The notes: generated by a model not told the origin, from the sequence alone. A stretch of DNA of 64,000 bases from Halostagnicola sp. A56 (GCF_000691505.1 NZ_JMIP02000023.1:9098-73097), one strand, 5' to 3'; positions 46,311 through 56,621 are shown, counted from the first letter of the stretch. Program-made: numbers and translations.

Positions 46311-46876
46311 CTAAAACGGGTATTCACGCTGCTCATGCTGCATTGAGATCCACTTTGTTTCGGTGACTTCGTTGAGGAAGTCCGTCGTATTGTAACCGCC
46401 TATACCAGAAGCTCCGGTACCACCAAACGAAATGTGGGCCTCGTCGTTGACCGGCTGATCGTTGATATGAACCATTCCAGTGTCTAATCGTTCAGCGATA
46501 GCTTTGCCGGCAGCCACATTACCAGCATGAACCGAGCCCGAAAGCCCGTATTCTGTGCTGTTGGCCAACTCGACCGCTTCGTCGATATTCGAGAACGGGA
46601 TGACAGGTGCGATCGGCCCGAAGTGTTCGAAGCAGGCGGCGGACATCTCGTTGGTGACGTCCGAGAGGACCGTCGGTGCGACGACCAGTGAGTCGTCAAC
46701 GTCCTCAAGACTGACGGTTGAACCACCGGTTTCGAGAGTCGCACCCGCCTCGATGGTTTCATCGACGTACTCGAGCATTTCCTCGCGCTGAGATTCATCG
46801 ATGATGGGTCCGACAATCGTATCGGGATCGTGGACCGATCCGACCGGCAACGCTTCGGCGCGTTCAGTGAGTTGTT
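46311..46876 (-). pseudogene. Aldehyde dehydrogenase, C-terminal fragment
   Basis: About 188 residues from the end of an NAD(P)-dependent aldehyde dehydrogenase: PVGSVHDPDTIVGPIIDESQ, the CFEHFGPIAPVIPFSN segment (family motif with EHFGPI), AVELANSTEYGLSGSVHAGN, HINDQPVNDEAHISFGGTGA and the closing WISMQHEQREYPF. The catalytic Glu and Cys and the NAD-binding half are missing upstream of about 46876. It cannot be active alone. It is among several gene remnants in this island. Confidence 0.82.
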
Positions 46877-47268
46877 CCTGCTACTATAGCTTTGTGGAGT
46901 AATGATATTCAAAAGTAACGCTGACCACTCCGCACGCTTGGCTTCGGCGAGGTACTCATGAAGTTCCTTAGTGGTAAAATCAGCACGTTCTTTGCAGTAG
47001 ACGCTCGTACCACCGGTTTGTAGCCGTACGGGCGTTCCACTCAGTTTCGCCGGTCTCTTAGACCTCGGCTGTGCTGAGGTCAAACTTACAGACCACCACT
47101 ATAAGGTCCGTATCTTCATTGATTGATTCCGCGGTTTGGCGTTCGAGTCGTCTGATAGCCGACTCGAACGCGGATGTCTTCTGTAACATCCGATAGGACT
47201 TGTCGTCGACTTGGGTTAGCGGTCTGTTTCGTGCACACAATTCTTCGGCCTTGTTTGAACGCGTGATT
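46877..47268. other. Unassigned stretch between aldehyde dehydrogenase and IS5 remnants
   Basis: About 390 bases. Two minus-strand ORFs are possible: 47058-47240 (60 residues with AFESAIRRLERQTAESINED) and a partial one around 46890-47080 (FTTKELHEYLAEAKRAEWSA). I recognise neither family. They may be further mobile-element debris. Confidence 0.35.
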
Positions 47269-48128
47269 TCACGGGTGTGAGTCCTCGATGACGCGTTCGA
47301 TGTTGCGGACGGCGGATTTCATGACAAGTTCACGGAATTGTCCGAACCAGGTTCGCGCCCAGAGCGTGTCGCCGTATCTGCTCCGGAGCCCGAAAAACAC
47401 GATTCAGCGTTCGAACGTTGGTGATACGCTCGATCCTTGATGAGAAGATTTCTCGCCCATCCCCGAATTCCAGGGTCGCGCTGCGGAATCAACGGTGTGA
47501 TATGTTCCGCACGCAACCGCGTGCGAAGTTCCTCCCAGTCGTAGCCCTTATCGGCCGCGACAGTACTTAATACGTCGATATTCCGGGTTATCACCTGCCA
47601 GCCAACCTGTGTGTCGTGTGGTTGTTTCATCGAACAGTGTATATCTAGGATCGCACTGGTTTCACAATCGATGAGCAACGTCGTCTTCACTGCCTCGAAC
47701 GTGTAGTCGGTGCGTTTGGCGTAGTGCTGGCTAGCCTGAACGCGATCAACTCCGGTTGCGTCGACCGCTTGAACATCACCGGGATCATATAGTTCGATGG
47801 TTTGATCGAGGATCGATCGCCACCGTTTCATCGGAATCGCCTGTTTTCGCGAACACATTGTTGAGAAGTTCGGAACCGTCTCAGGCGTTAGACCCAGCGA
47901 ATTCGTGATTCTTGGCATCTCGCGGAGGACGTCCATCAGCTTCCGGTACGGATGACCGAGATACTCCTTGAGCCCTTGAACGGCGAGAATCACCCAGTCA
48001 GCGTAGCCTTCTTCTCCCGGACGGTAGGCCGGAGCTGGCGTGCCAACGACGGCTTTTTGGGCGAGCGATACAACCTTCTCTGTGAAGCGGGAGGTCTTCG
48101 TGTGCACAACGAACCCGTCCCGCTTCAC
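47269..48128 (-). pseudogene. IS5-family transposase with a frameshift
   Basis: The body (about 235 residues) is intact: VQAVDATGVDRVQASQHYAK with the first aspartate, VAADKGYDWEELRTRLRAEH with the second, and HQRSNAES with the glutamate. Right after AES the frame is lost. Restoring one base near 47396-47401 gives VFFGLRSRYGDTLWARTWFG, then QFRELVMKSAVRNIERVIED and a stop at 47269. It may be a mutation or a sequence error. I could not define the element ends. Confidence 0.82.
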
Positions 48129-48374
48129 TTCCTAGTAGATTTGGTATTTTCTCTGAGCTACTAGTACGACGATACGAGTTCGATCGGCTCTACACTGCTA
48201 CCGTTTGACCGTCTAAACAAGGCCCAATTCTTCTAAAGAGAGCTCAAGATTCATAGTGATAAGTATAAGTGGTCTCGTATCAAATTAGAATTCGCGTCGA
48301 GTGAGTACTTACTGTCCCCCGATAGTTCGTGCCTTGCTCGACGTTTCTTACCAAATACATGACCGTGGTGAACA

Positions 48375-48570
48375 TCCAGATACTCTAAAAGAGTGTTATG
48401 GATGTAGCAGCAGTTGCTGGTTGCTTCTAGCGCGGCTTTGGACCCAGCATACTGCTGGGCGAAATCGTTGAGGTTCGCGCGAAAACGTGAACCTCTTGGA
48501 TAATCTTACCTGTTTCGTTCAGTACTGTGATTTGTGAGTACCGTTTGTGTACGTCAATTCCGATGAACAT
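48375..48570 (-). pseudogene. IS110-family transposase, N-terminal fragment
   Basis: The start MFIGIDVHKRYSQITVLNET (with GTG-type neighbours) holds the first aspartate of the DEDD/RuvC-like nuclease. IIQEV follows, then a frameshift. The other frame gives ANLNDFAQQYAGSKAALEAT and CYIHNTLLEYLDV before unrelated sequence. Only about 70 of some 330 residues remain. Confidence 0.78.
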
Positions 48571-48890
48571 TGGATTCACCTCGGGACGCCGGTGCGTGAA
48601 ACAGTGATTTACTATACGGGCTTTCCCGACTACCGCTGGGAGCAGCAGTCGGGCTGTAGTCCCCAGGACTCGGCTTCCTACGCACTCGGACCAGTCAACA
48701 GCACGTGCTTCGGAGCACGGAATAGCGCTCGGTCTCCTGCGTCCCATACTTGTTTCACGCTCTCATGGGATAGCAGAATTTCTATCGAGTCAACAGGGTA
48801 GCTATTTCGGGTATGATGTAACGGCTATCATCCAGATGAAAGCAGAGGGGAGGCACTATCGGAGATCACGAAGAATGGGATCACAAGCAG
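48571..48890. other. Gene-free stretch in the remnant island
   Basis: About 320 bases between the IS110 remnant and the Lrp-like fragment. It contains IS110 upstream sequence (48571-48750) and then a short unrelated stretch. No ORF is credible. Confidence 0.4.
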
Positions 48891-49082
48891 ATGATCTCCG
48901 TCTACGAAGCCACCGGAGACTATGATGTGATCGCTATCGGGAAGTTCACAGACATGGACGATATGAACAATCAAATCAAAGCTCTGCTCATCGATCCCGA
49001 CATCCGGCAGTCGAACACCAGTATCGTGCTCAACGCTGCCGCGGAAAACGAACAATTCGAACTCAAACCGGGCGAAGAGTAG
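48891..49082 (+). pseudogene. Lrp/AsnC ligand-binding domain fragment
   Basis: 63 residues matching the C-terminal half of an Lrp/AsnC regulator: [20 protein letters not shown], then [20 protein letters not shown] and a [20 protein letters not shown] end. The N-terminal helix-turn-helix is absent. Some genomes have stand-alone AsnC-type domains, so a small ligand-binding protein cannot be excluded, but the ragged 5' side in an island of debris favours a fragment. Confidence 0.72.
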
Positions 49083-49290
49083 CCAGACAAACTATAAAGA
49101 GATACTGTGGATTCAGTGTTGCTTTGCTATTCTACACTAAAGCAGTGTGTACGCTCACCGGAAATCCTCGGTCTGGGACGCCTCTTCAGGAGTGGCAACG
49201 CTGTCACATCGGCGGCTGGCCACTGCCGACAGCAATAGATCCCCCATGTACCGGATATACCGCAGCTGTCGGCGTTGGTCCCCTGCCGAG

Positions 49291-50388
49291 TTACTCAGCC
49301 TCAAGCACGACGTGCGTCTCCGTCACCTCTGTTACGATGCCATCGATCGATGCATGATGATTGTTCGAAATCGATCCGGTCGTTCGTTTCGCAATGACGT
49401 CTCCCTCCGAGACGCGCTCACCCGGTTCAACCACCGGCTCGCCGGCAGTTACTAAACCCTCGTATGCGGCGTTCGTGATCAGTGGGATCCGAACCGAGTC
49501 GGGCTCGAGCATCGCTGGCTCGGTTTCGTGCTCGCGAGCGTTCCAGTCGCGTTCCTCGAGGACGTTGATTCGGTCTTCCTGCTCGGTGTGAGCCTCAACG
49601 GTCACCTCGTCGAGGACCATGACGGCGTTCGTTCGTTTTCTAGTTCCGAACGCGTGAGGATCTTCATCGATGACGTAACTCCAGCCGGGGCCGCCGTCCG
49701 CGAGGACGGCGTCGTCAGCTAGCTCTGCTGGTGACAGATCAGCCGCCTCGAGCAGGTCAGCCGCCGTCGTCCCCAGCGGGACCTCGAGACAGCGATGGGC
49801 CGGCGTGTCACCGTCGACGTGGACGTATTTGTGGGTGACAGGCGTTCCGTCGGCCAGCGCGTTTCGAACGTTCCACAGCGTTTCCGTGTTGTGGACGAGC
49901 CACCCGTGGTCGGTGGGCAGATCGCGGCCGATCCGTTCGCCGGCCGTAATCATCAGGAGTACCTGTTCCTCGCTGAAGTCGTACGCCTCGCCGGTGTAGG
50001 CAAAGATAATTCCCTCCCGACCGCCGAGATCGGCGGGGAGGTCGTCCTCATGGTAAACGTCGGCGCCGCAGACCGCCTCGAATTCGCTGGTCCATTCGTC
50101 GCGGTATTTCTGTTTCGTGCCGATGACGATTCGGTCGAACAGCCCCTCCTCGAGTAGTGCCTCGAAGAACGCCGCAAACTCCTCGGCACGGTCATCCGCG
50201 AGCCAGACGTCGGAGTAGTAGTTCGGTTCACTCTCTTGGTGATTCACCAGCAACGAGTGAACCTCATCTAGCTTCTCCCACTTCGCTCCTGACGGAAAGC
50301 CTGCACCGCCCGCCCCAGCGACACCAGCCTCGTACAGCTGTTCCGGAATCGAACGAGGATCAAAATTGAACATGGTATTGACTGCCAT
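49291..50388 (-). CDS. RnfC/NuoF-like flavoprotein without Fe-S cysteines
   Basis: A 365-residue protein of the RnfC/PduS/NuoF-51 type. The FMN loop is VAGAGGAGFPSGAKWEKLDE (residues about 23-42), with LLVNHQESEPNYYSDVW. Next are FAYTGEAYDFSEEQVLLMIT, an SLBB-like domain (VPLGTTAADLLEAADLSPAE), and a barrel-sandwich hybrid near the end: GERVSEGDVIAKRTTGSISN, then GIVTEVTETHVVLEAE. Only two or three cysteines occur, so the 4Fe-4S domains of RnfC are missing. It may pass electrons from NADH via FMN to a partner. A start at 50373 (MFNFDPRSIPEQ) is also possible. Confidence 0.75.
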   Translation of the reverse strand: MAVNTMFNFDPRSIPEQLYEAGVAGAGGAGFPSGAKWEKLDEVHSLLVNHQESEPNYYSDVWLADDRAEEFAAFFEALLEEGLFDRIVIGTKQKYRDEWTSEFEAVCGADVYHEDDLPADLGGREGIIFAYTGEAYDFSEEQVLLMITAGERIGRDLPTDHGWLVHNTETLWNVRNALADGTPVTHKYVHVDGDTPAHRCLEVPLGTTAADLLEAADLSPAELADDAVLADGGPGWSYVIDEDPHAFGTRKRTNAVMVLDEVTVEAHTEQEDRINVLEERDWNAREHETEPAMLEPDSVRIPLITNAAYEGLVTAGEPVVEPGERVSEGDVIAKRTTGSISNNHHASIDGIVTEVTETHVVLEAE

Positions 50389-50501
50389 TCCTCGTCTACT
50401 TTGGTAGCGAGGGTGGTATTAAGTGTTACGTTTATCAGAGTCAGGTTCTGATGAGCTTAGTGGTCGAGGAGCGTCGTAGGGTGCCTGCTTGATCGGTTCC
50501 G

Positions 50502-50620
50502 TCAGAACCGAGCGAGCCAGTTACGGATCGTTTTCTCAATAACCCCGTGGCATTCGGTAAGCGTCTCCATTTGATTGCCCTGCTTCCGTCCGACCGCCGC
50601 AAGAACACGTTCTCACGGCC
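50502..50620 (-). pseudogene. Possible IS630-type transposase N-terminal remnant
   Basis: On the minus strand: METLTECHGVIEKTIRNWLA and RF before a stop at 50502. This is the helix-turn-helix of IS630-like transposases (usually ending in KTIRNWLxRF). Nothing else of the enzyme remains. The rest of 50389-50782 holds no gene I can see. Confidence 0.4.
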
Positions 50621-50782
50621 TTCCTTTGTCTTTTATTAATGATTTCGTGGAATCGCTTAAGCGTGAGTCGTCAAGTCGACCTACCACAGGCTCTGTGTAT
50701 TTTATCGGTAAATAAATTCACTAGTCTCTATCAGTGGACGCGATAAAACAAGTTATCGACTACTGTGCTCTGCAACTTTTTC

Positions 50783-51905
50783 TTACTCACTCAGTTCGGT
50801 AGCAAGAGGCGGATCCGTCTCCGTGCGCGGGAGTGACTGGACGACATCGACTTCGCGCGGGTACTTGTAAGGTTCGAGGGTATTCTTGACGTGGTTCTGG
50901 ATCTCCTCAACGAGGCCGCCGGTGCCGTCGTAGCCGTCCTCGAGGACGCCGAATGCCTTCACGATGTTGCCGCACTCCTCGTCGGGGATGGCGATGACGG
51001 CCACCTCGGAGACCGATTCGTGTTCCTCGACGACAACCTTGATTTCCGACCCGGGGATATTGTGGCCGCTCGAGATGATCAGGTTGTCACGATGGGACTT
51101 GTACCCAAGGCGGACGTCCTCGCGCATGACGAAGATGTCGCCGGGGATCGACCAGCCATCTTCGACGGGGGTCGGCCTGCATCTCCGGGCGGTCCTAGTA
51201 CTCGACACCGGTCAGGCCGCGGATCGCGAGCAGTCCGGACGCGCCGCGATCGAGTTCCTTGCTCGTGTCGGGATCGATGATCCTGGCCTCGTAACCGGGG
51301 ACCGGGAAGCCGGTGGCGCTCGGATCAATCTCGTCGTCGTCGTGGCAGTGACTAATGAAGATGCGGAGCATCTCCGTTGTCCCGATGCCGTCGATGAGGT
51401 CGATGCCGTAGGCGTCTTTGAACTCCTCAAAGCTCGTCGGCATCAGGGCTCGCCAGCGCTCATGCCGACGCGCAGCGAGAAGACGTCGTACTCCTCGGGG
51501 CTGTCGGGATGCTGGAAGAGGATCTGGTTGAACGCGGTCGGGATCGAACAGAGGATGGTGATACCGTGTTCTCGATCGCCTCGAGCAGGTCGCCCGGACT
51601 GGCGTCCTCGACGAGGCTGGTGCTGCCGCCGAACCGGAGCGGGAAGGTGACGAGGTCGCCGTAGCCGTAGGCGAACGGTATAGCGGAGGGTTGTCGCCGA
51701 AGACATCGTCCTCGGTCGGCTCGAGGCAGTATCGCGCGTAGGTGTCCGCTGTCGCAAGGACCTGTCAGTGCGTGTGGATCGCACCCTTCGGGCGGCCTGT
51801 AGTCCCGATCGTGTAGAGCATCAGTGTGAGATCATCGCATTTGGTCTCGTAGGTCTCAAGATCGTCGTAGACGACGGATTTGACTTCGGCGTTGTTGATG
51901 ATGTA
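50783..51905 (-). pseudogene. AMP-dependent acyl/aryl-CoA synthetase, multiply frameshifted
   Basis: Pieces in three frames make up the last two-thirds of an AMP-binding CoA ligase. In order on the minus strand: YETKCDDLTLMLYTIGTTGR with the P-loop TIGTTGRPKG, a short broken section, then PTSFEEFKDAYGIDLIDGIG followed by TTEMLRIFISH, then GFPVPGYEARIIDPDTSKEL, and a last piece with GWSIPGDIFVMREDVRLGYK, SGHNIPGSEIKVVVEEHESV and TLEPYKYPREVDVVQSLPRT. This resembles benzoate- or acyl-CoA ligases. The N-terminal third is missing and at least two frame shifts are present, so it is dead. Confidence 0.75.
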
Positions 51906-52009
51906 GTGTCTTGTTTTCCCGTCGATTGATGACCACTTCACCCCTCTCTTGAAGATCTACCGCCAAACTCACCAGGAATTGGACGTTATCTGGCGATATG
52001 GCATCGCTC

Positions 52010-52186
52010 AGACGGCTCGTGCGAAAGTGTCTTGTCGATCGCTTCGACGATCAGTTCGGCGATATCGACGATCTCAATGTCGTCCTCGAATCCGCCGGTT
52101 TTGCGGCCGTCCTCGTACATCGTCATGCACATCGGACAGGCAACGACGAACTTTTCGACGCTGTCGCCGGCAGCGGTGTCCTCGAG
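52010..52186 (-). pseudogene. Detached C-terminus of the EtfD-like oxidoreductase
   Basis: On the minus strand: LEDTAAGDSVEKFVVACPMC, then MTMYEDGRKTGGFEDDIEIV and DIAELIVEAIDKT. This is the end of the CCG-domain Fe-S oxidoreductase, and the VACPMCMTMYEDG motif is typical there. It is exactly what is missing after LREAL in the plus-strand copy at 53647-55669. The two meet again if the segment from 52181 to about 55669 is turned around, so an inversion separated them. The left end is approximate, as the reading frame continues into unrelated residues. Confidence 0.75.
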
Positions 52187-53541
52187 GGCGTCGACCTGCT
52201 CGACGTCGGCGCAAAAACCGATATCCTTCAGGCCGTCGTCGAGGCTGAAGAACCTGACCTCGTCCTATCTGGGGTTCAATCGGGCGACGACAGCTTCGGT
52301 GCCACGGGCGTCTCGCTCGCCAGGACGTCGGTTTCCAGTGGGGTGCGGTCGTCAACGGCCTCGAGCATGACCTCGAGGACGATCAGGCCTCCGTGCGACG
52401 TGAATTCAAGGGCGGCGTCGAAGAGCTGACGACTATCGATCTCCCTGCTGTGCTGACGATCCAGACCGGGATTAACGAACCCCGCTATGCCAGTCTGCGC
52501 GGCATTCGCCAGGCCCAGCGCAAGGACCTCGATGTCCAGACGCTTTCCGACCTCGGGGTCGACGAGAGCGCCGTCGAGGGCAACCTGGCCCTGACCGAGA
52601 TGTACGAACCCGAGAGTGAGAGCGATGTGACCGTTTTCGAGGGCGGTGCTGACGACACGGCCGGGCAACTCGCTGACGAGACTGGCGGCGATCTCCACCT
52701 CGCAATCATCAGCGGCCCCGTCGATGACTTCGCCGAGAAGGCGAACCGCGACGGCGTCGACGTGATCCACACTGTCGCCCACAGTGAGGAGTTCAACCAC
52801 GACGTCTACACGCAGGCGATCGCGCAACTCTACGACAAGGTCGGTCCGCAGTACGTGCTCGCGCCCAACAGCGTCAACGGGCTGGATTACGCACCCGCCG
52901 TCGCGGACCAACTCGACCTGCCCATCGTCACGGATACGGTCGGCCTCGAGACCGACGGCGAGACCCTTCGTGCGAACCGCGAAATGTACGGCGTCAAGGT
53001 CGAAACCAGCGTCGAAATCGACGCCGCGTCGGCCGTCGTCACCATCCGAAGCGCCGAGTGGCCCATCGCGGAGGGCACCGGCGACGCCGCTATCGAGGCC
53101 TTCGACGTAGAGATAGACGAGGACGCTATCGGCTCGAGCGTGACCGGCTTCGAAGAGGTCGGTGGCGGCGACGTCGACATCAGCGAGGCGGACGTGCTGG
53201 TCTCGATCGGACGCGGCATCGAAGAAGAGGAGAATCTGGACATCGTCCGCGAACTGGTCGACGCGCTCGACGCGACGCTGTCGTCGTCGCGACCGATCGT
53301 CGACAACGGCTGGCTCCCGAAAAATCGGCAGGGCGGCCAGTCCGGGAAGGTCGTCACACCCGATGTCTATATCGCGATCGGGATCTCCGGCGCAGTGCAG
53401 CACGTCGCCGGGATGAAGGGATCGGACACGATCGTCGCGATCAACACGGATCCGAACGCGCCGATCATGGATATCGCCGATTACGCAATCCACGACGACC
53501 TCTTCGACGTCGTGCCGGCGCTGACCGAGCAGTTCCAGTAA
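52181..53541 (+). pseudogene. EtfB-EtfA fusion, rearranged second copy
   Basis: It begins in the middle of EtfB at LEGVDLLDVGAKTDILQAVV, continues to SGVQSGDDSFGATGVSLA, then one missing base near 52320 shifts the frame. Then comes an EtfB end (LPAVLTIQTGINEPRYASLR, TAGQLA) joined in frame at about 52666-52677 to EtfA from [20 protein letters not shown] onward. The end of EtfB and first about 35 residues of EtfA are deleted. The EtfA part is otherwise complete. Identity to the 35-37 kb copy is high but clearly not complete. The EtfB N-terminus is absent, so no functional beta subunit is made. Confidence 0.85.
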
Positions 53542-53646
53542 TCTGCTACTTCCCCGCTACTGTGAGTGGAAACTCTATCACTGAATACACCGACTCTGCT
53601 GACCAGTGTGAGAAGAGTTAAGTTCTACCACTCGCCCACATACTGT

Positions 53647-55669
53647 ATGAAAATCGTTGCACAGGCGGACGCTTCCAGAGAGATGTACCTGGGGCTCCAC
53701 GGCGTCGAGAAGCTCCTGTTTTACTTTCTCGTGTCAGTCGTCCTCGCCGTCTTCGCCTACGGCGTCTATCAACGAGTGAGTCGCTACACCGACGGCGATG
53801 ACGACCCGCTCGAGCGGCTGAATGACCTGCCGAGTCGAATCGTCAGCGCCTCAAAGATCGTCCTCTCGAACGAAAAGCAGTTCAACCGCGATCTCTACGG
53901 CGGGCTGATGCACTCGTTTATCATGTGGGGCTTTTTGACCCTGTTCATCGCGACGAGTATCATCGCCTTCGAGAGCTACGGCACCGACCTCCTGCTTGGC
54001 ATCCAGTTCTGGGAGGGTGAGTTCTACCTGGCCTACCAGTTCATGGTCGACGCGATGGGGCTGTTGTTCGTCGTCGGCATCGGCATGGCGATCTATCGAC
54101 GGTACTGGGTGCGCAACGAGCGCCTCTGGGGGCGTCATACCTCCAACGAGGACGATATCTTCATCTGGACGCTGTTCGGGCTGGGCGTCGGTGGCTTCCT
54201 TCTCGAGGGCTTGCGGATCTACATCACGGGGATGCCCGCCCACGAAATCGTCAGCTTCGTCGGCTACGGGCTGGCCATGCTGTTCGGCGCGCTCGGCGTG
54301 CGACGACCGACGCAGCTACGAACCCCGCCACCTACCAGGCGGTGAGCGTCTTCGGTGCGAACGCCGAAACCCTGCACTGGCTCACCTGGTGGAGCCACTC
54401 GCTGCTCGCGCTCGGATTCATCGCGTGGATTCCCTACGCAAAGCCATTCCACATGCTCTCGTCGTTCGCCAACGTCATCACGCGCGACGAGAAGGCCGGC
54501 GCCCGGCTTCCCGGCGTCCCCGCGGATCTGGATGCAACCAACGTCGAAGACATCGATGACTTCACCTGGAAGGATATTCTCGATCAGGATGCTTGCACCA
54601 AGTGCGGCCGCTGTTCGTCGGTTTGCCCCGCCAAGGCCTCCGACCGCCCGCTCGATCCGCGTAACGTCATCCTCGACCTCAAGAGCTATCGTGAAGACCT
54701 CGATGCTGGCGGCGACGACAAGCCGATCATCGCCGACGGCGGGACGAGCGTCATCAACACCGAAACGATGGAGTCCTGTATGTCCTGTATGGCCTGCATG
54801 GACGCCTGCCCCGTCGAGATCGAGCACTTGAATTCCTTTACCAAGCTCAATCGCCAGATGACCGACCAGGGCGACGTCTCGAGTTCGATGCAGGACGTCT
54901 TCCAGAACGTCATGCAGGACGGCAACACCTTCGGCAACAGTCAGCGCAATCGGGCCGACTGGGCCGACGACCTCGCGTTCGACGTGACTGACGCCCGCGA
55001 AAAAGAAGTCGACTACCTCTGGTACGTCGGCGACTACCCCAGTTACGACGAGCGCAACAAGCAGGTCGCCCGCTCGCTCGCGACCATCCTCGAGGAAGCC
55101 GACGTGAGCTTCGGGATCCTCTTCGAGGACGAAAAGTACGACGGCAACGATATCCGCCGGGTGGGCGAGGAGTTCCTCTACATCGAACTGGCCGGTCACC
55201 ACGTCGAGACTTGGGAGGACTGCGAGTTCGACAACATCGTCTGTACGGATCCCCACTCCTACAACACGTTCAAAAACGAGTATCCGGAGCTCGACTTCGA
55301 GGAGTTCGCCGACGATCCGATCATGCCCTTCGAGTACGACGAGTACTGGAACGAAAACGGCGACATCGACGTGCTCCACTGGACCCAAGCCGTCGAAGAA
55401 CTCGTCGAAAACGGCGACCTCGAGCTGTCGGGGACCGAACTCGAGTACACGGTCACCTATCACGATCCGTGCCATCTGGGCCGGTACAACGACGAGTACG
55501 AAGCCCCGCGCGAACTCATTCGCGCGACCGGCTGTGACCTCGAGGAGATGCCGCGCAACCGCTCGAATTCGTTCTGTTGCGGTGGCGGCGGGGGCGGCCT
55601 CTGGATGGACTTCGACGAAGAGCCCAAACCCAGCGAAGAACGCCTTCGAGAGGCGCTTTTAATTGTTCA
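53647..55669 (+). pseudogene. EtfD-like membrane Fe-S oxidoreductase, copy 2, frameshifted and 3' cut
   Basis: The start MKIVAQADASREMYLGLHGV gives the same membrane part as copy 1. One base is missing near 54290-54320, splitting it into ORFs 53647-54345 and 54342-55691. The second ORF has DACTKCGRCSSVCPAKASDR, CMSCMACMDACPVEIEHLNS, and the CCG domain motifs HDPCHLGRYNDEYEAPRELI and SFCCGGGGGGLWMDFDEEPK. After LREAL (55669) the sequence is unrelated and AT-rich. The lost C-terminus is at 52010-52186. The complete protein would be about 720 residues. It probably passed electrons from ETF to menaquinone. Confidence 0.85.
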
Positions 55670-55805
55670 CACGTTTATCAATTTATACTAGTTAGGATCA
55701 CTATAGTACCCGGGTCTATCATTCACCACGTGTCCCTACGAACCTGGCCGTTTCTCTGATACCCCACAGCAATGACTAAGACCGTTGGCTCACAATGTAC
55801 ACATA

Positions 55806-56108
55806 ATGAGTAGCGACAAGAAGCGCGTCCAGTTCCGGGCACCCCATCGACTCATCAACCGAACCGATGCACTCGCAGACGTACTTGGAGCGGACCGAAC
55901 GGACGTTCTGGTGACCGCACTCCGAGAATACCTTCAGGAGGCCGCCCACGACGACGCCCTCACACAAGAAATTGCGGCCGCTTACTACGACGACGAGATC
56001 TCTTTCGAGCAACTCAAATCCCTCGTGGGGGCCGAAAAAGCGGCCAATCTGCGGGTCCTCAAACAGCAACTGAACGACGATTTCGTCGACGAGGTCGCCG
56101 AGCTATAG
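55806..56108 (+). CDS. Ribbon-helix-helix-like antitoxin
   Basis: A 100-residue protein. Its start VQFRAPHRLINRTDALADVL, then GADRTDVLVTALREYLQEAA, fits a ribbon-helix-helix DNA-binding domain. The latter half (IAAAYYDDEISFEQLKSLVG) resembles UPF0175-like antitoxin ends. ATG 55806 is chosen over 55785 because the ribbon starts there. The stop TAG is directly followed by the ATG of the PIN-like toxin gene. Such pairs are usually self-regulated by the antitoxin; no operator is seen. Confidence 0.75.
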   Translation: MSSDKKRVQFRAPHRLINRTDALADVLGADRTDVLVTALREYLQEAAHDDALTQEIAAAYYDDEISFEQLKSLVGAEKAANLRVLKQQLNDDFVDEVAEL

Positions 56109-56621
56109 ATGGCGCGGCTCATCGCAGATTCGTCGGCGCTCGTGAGTCTCGGAACCGCTGCAACCGCTGACCTCGATCCACTCGAGTTCTGTCTCGAGAC
56201 GTACGACGTCGTCGTTCGGACGGACGTCGTTGCTGAACTTGAGGAGATCGCGTCCTACGATGACGCCCACGGTCGCGCTGCGACGGCGGTGTTGGCCCGC
56301 GCCGAGACGTTTTCGACGCGAACGGTCGATCTCGATGCGGAATTCCCGCTGGACGATGGCGAAAACGCCGCCGTCACGCTTGCGAACGATCTCGAGGCTG
56401 AACTCTTTCTTTGCGACGAGTTCACCCATCTCGGTTTGATCCACGCCTCACTCGCTGACACTCGCCTCGTGACGACGCCGACGCTCCTGTCTGCGTTCGT
56501 ACGAACGGGGAAACTCTCACCTACGGACGCACGCGACCTTCTGGACGAGATTAGCGCTGCTCGGAGTTGGAACTCCAATACCTACGTCCAGCGGGCTCGT
56601 GCGTTGCTCGAGGATGCTTGA
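56109..56621 (+). CDS. PIN-domain-like toxin
   Basis: A 170-residue PIN-fold nuclease-like protein. The acidic residues expected for metal binding are present: ADSSALVSLG (Asp near residue 7), VVAELEEIASYDD, PLDDGENAAVTLANDLEAEL and LFLCDEFTHLGL. Such VapC-like toxins cleave tRNA or rRNA. It follows the antitoxin gene without a gap, the usual order. The target RNA is unknown. Confidence 0.78.
   Translation: MARLIADSSALVSLGTAATADLDPLEFCLETYDVVVRTDVVAELEEIASYDDAHGRAATAVLARAETFSTRTVDLDAEFPLDDGENAAVTLANDLEAELFLCDEFTHLGLIHASLADTRLVTTPTLLSAFVRTGKLSPTDARDLLDEISAARSWNSNTYVQRARALLEDA

Noticed and set aside
54264-55475. A 403-residue minus-strand frame opposite the EtfD-like copy 2
   Set aside because: The plus frame holds all the Fe-S cysteine motifs; this is a shadow.
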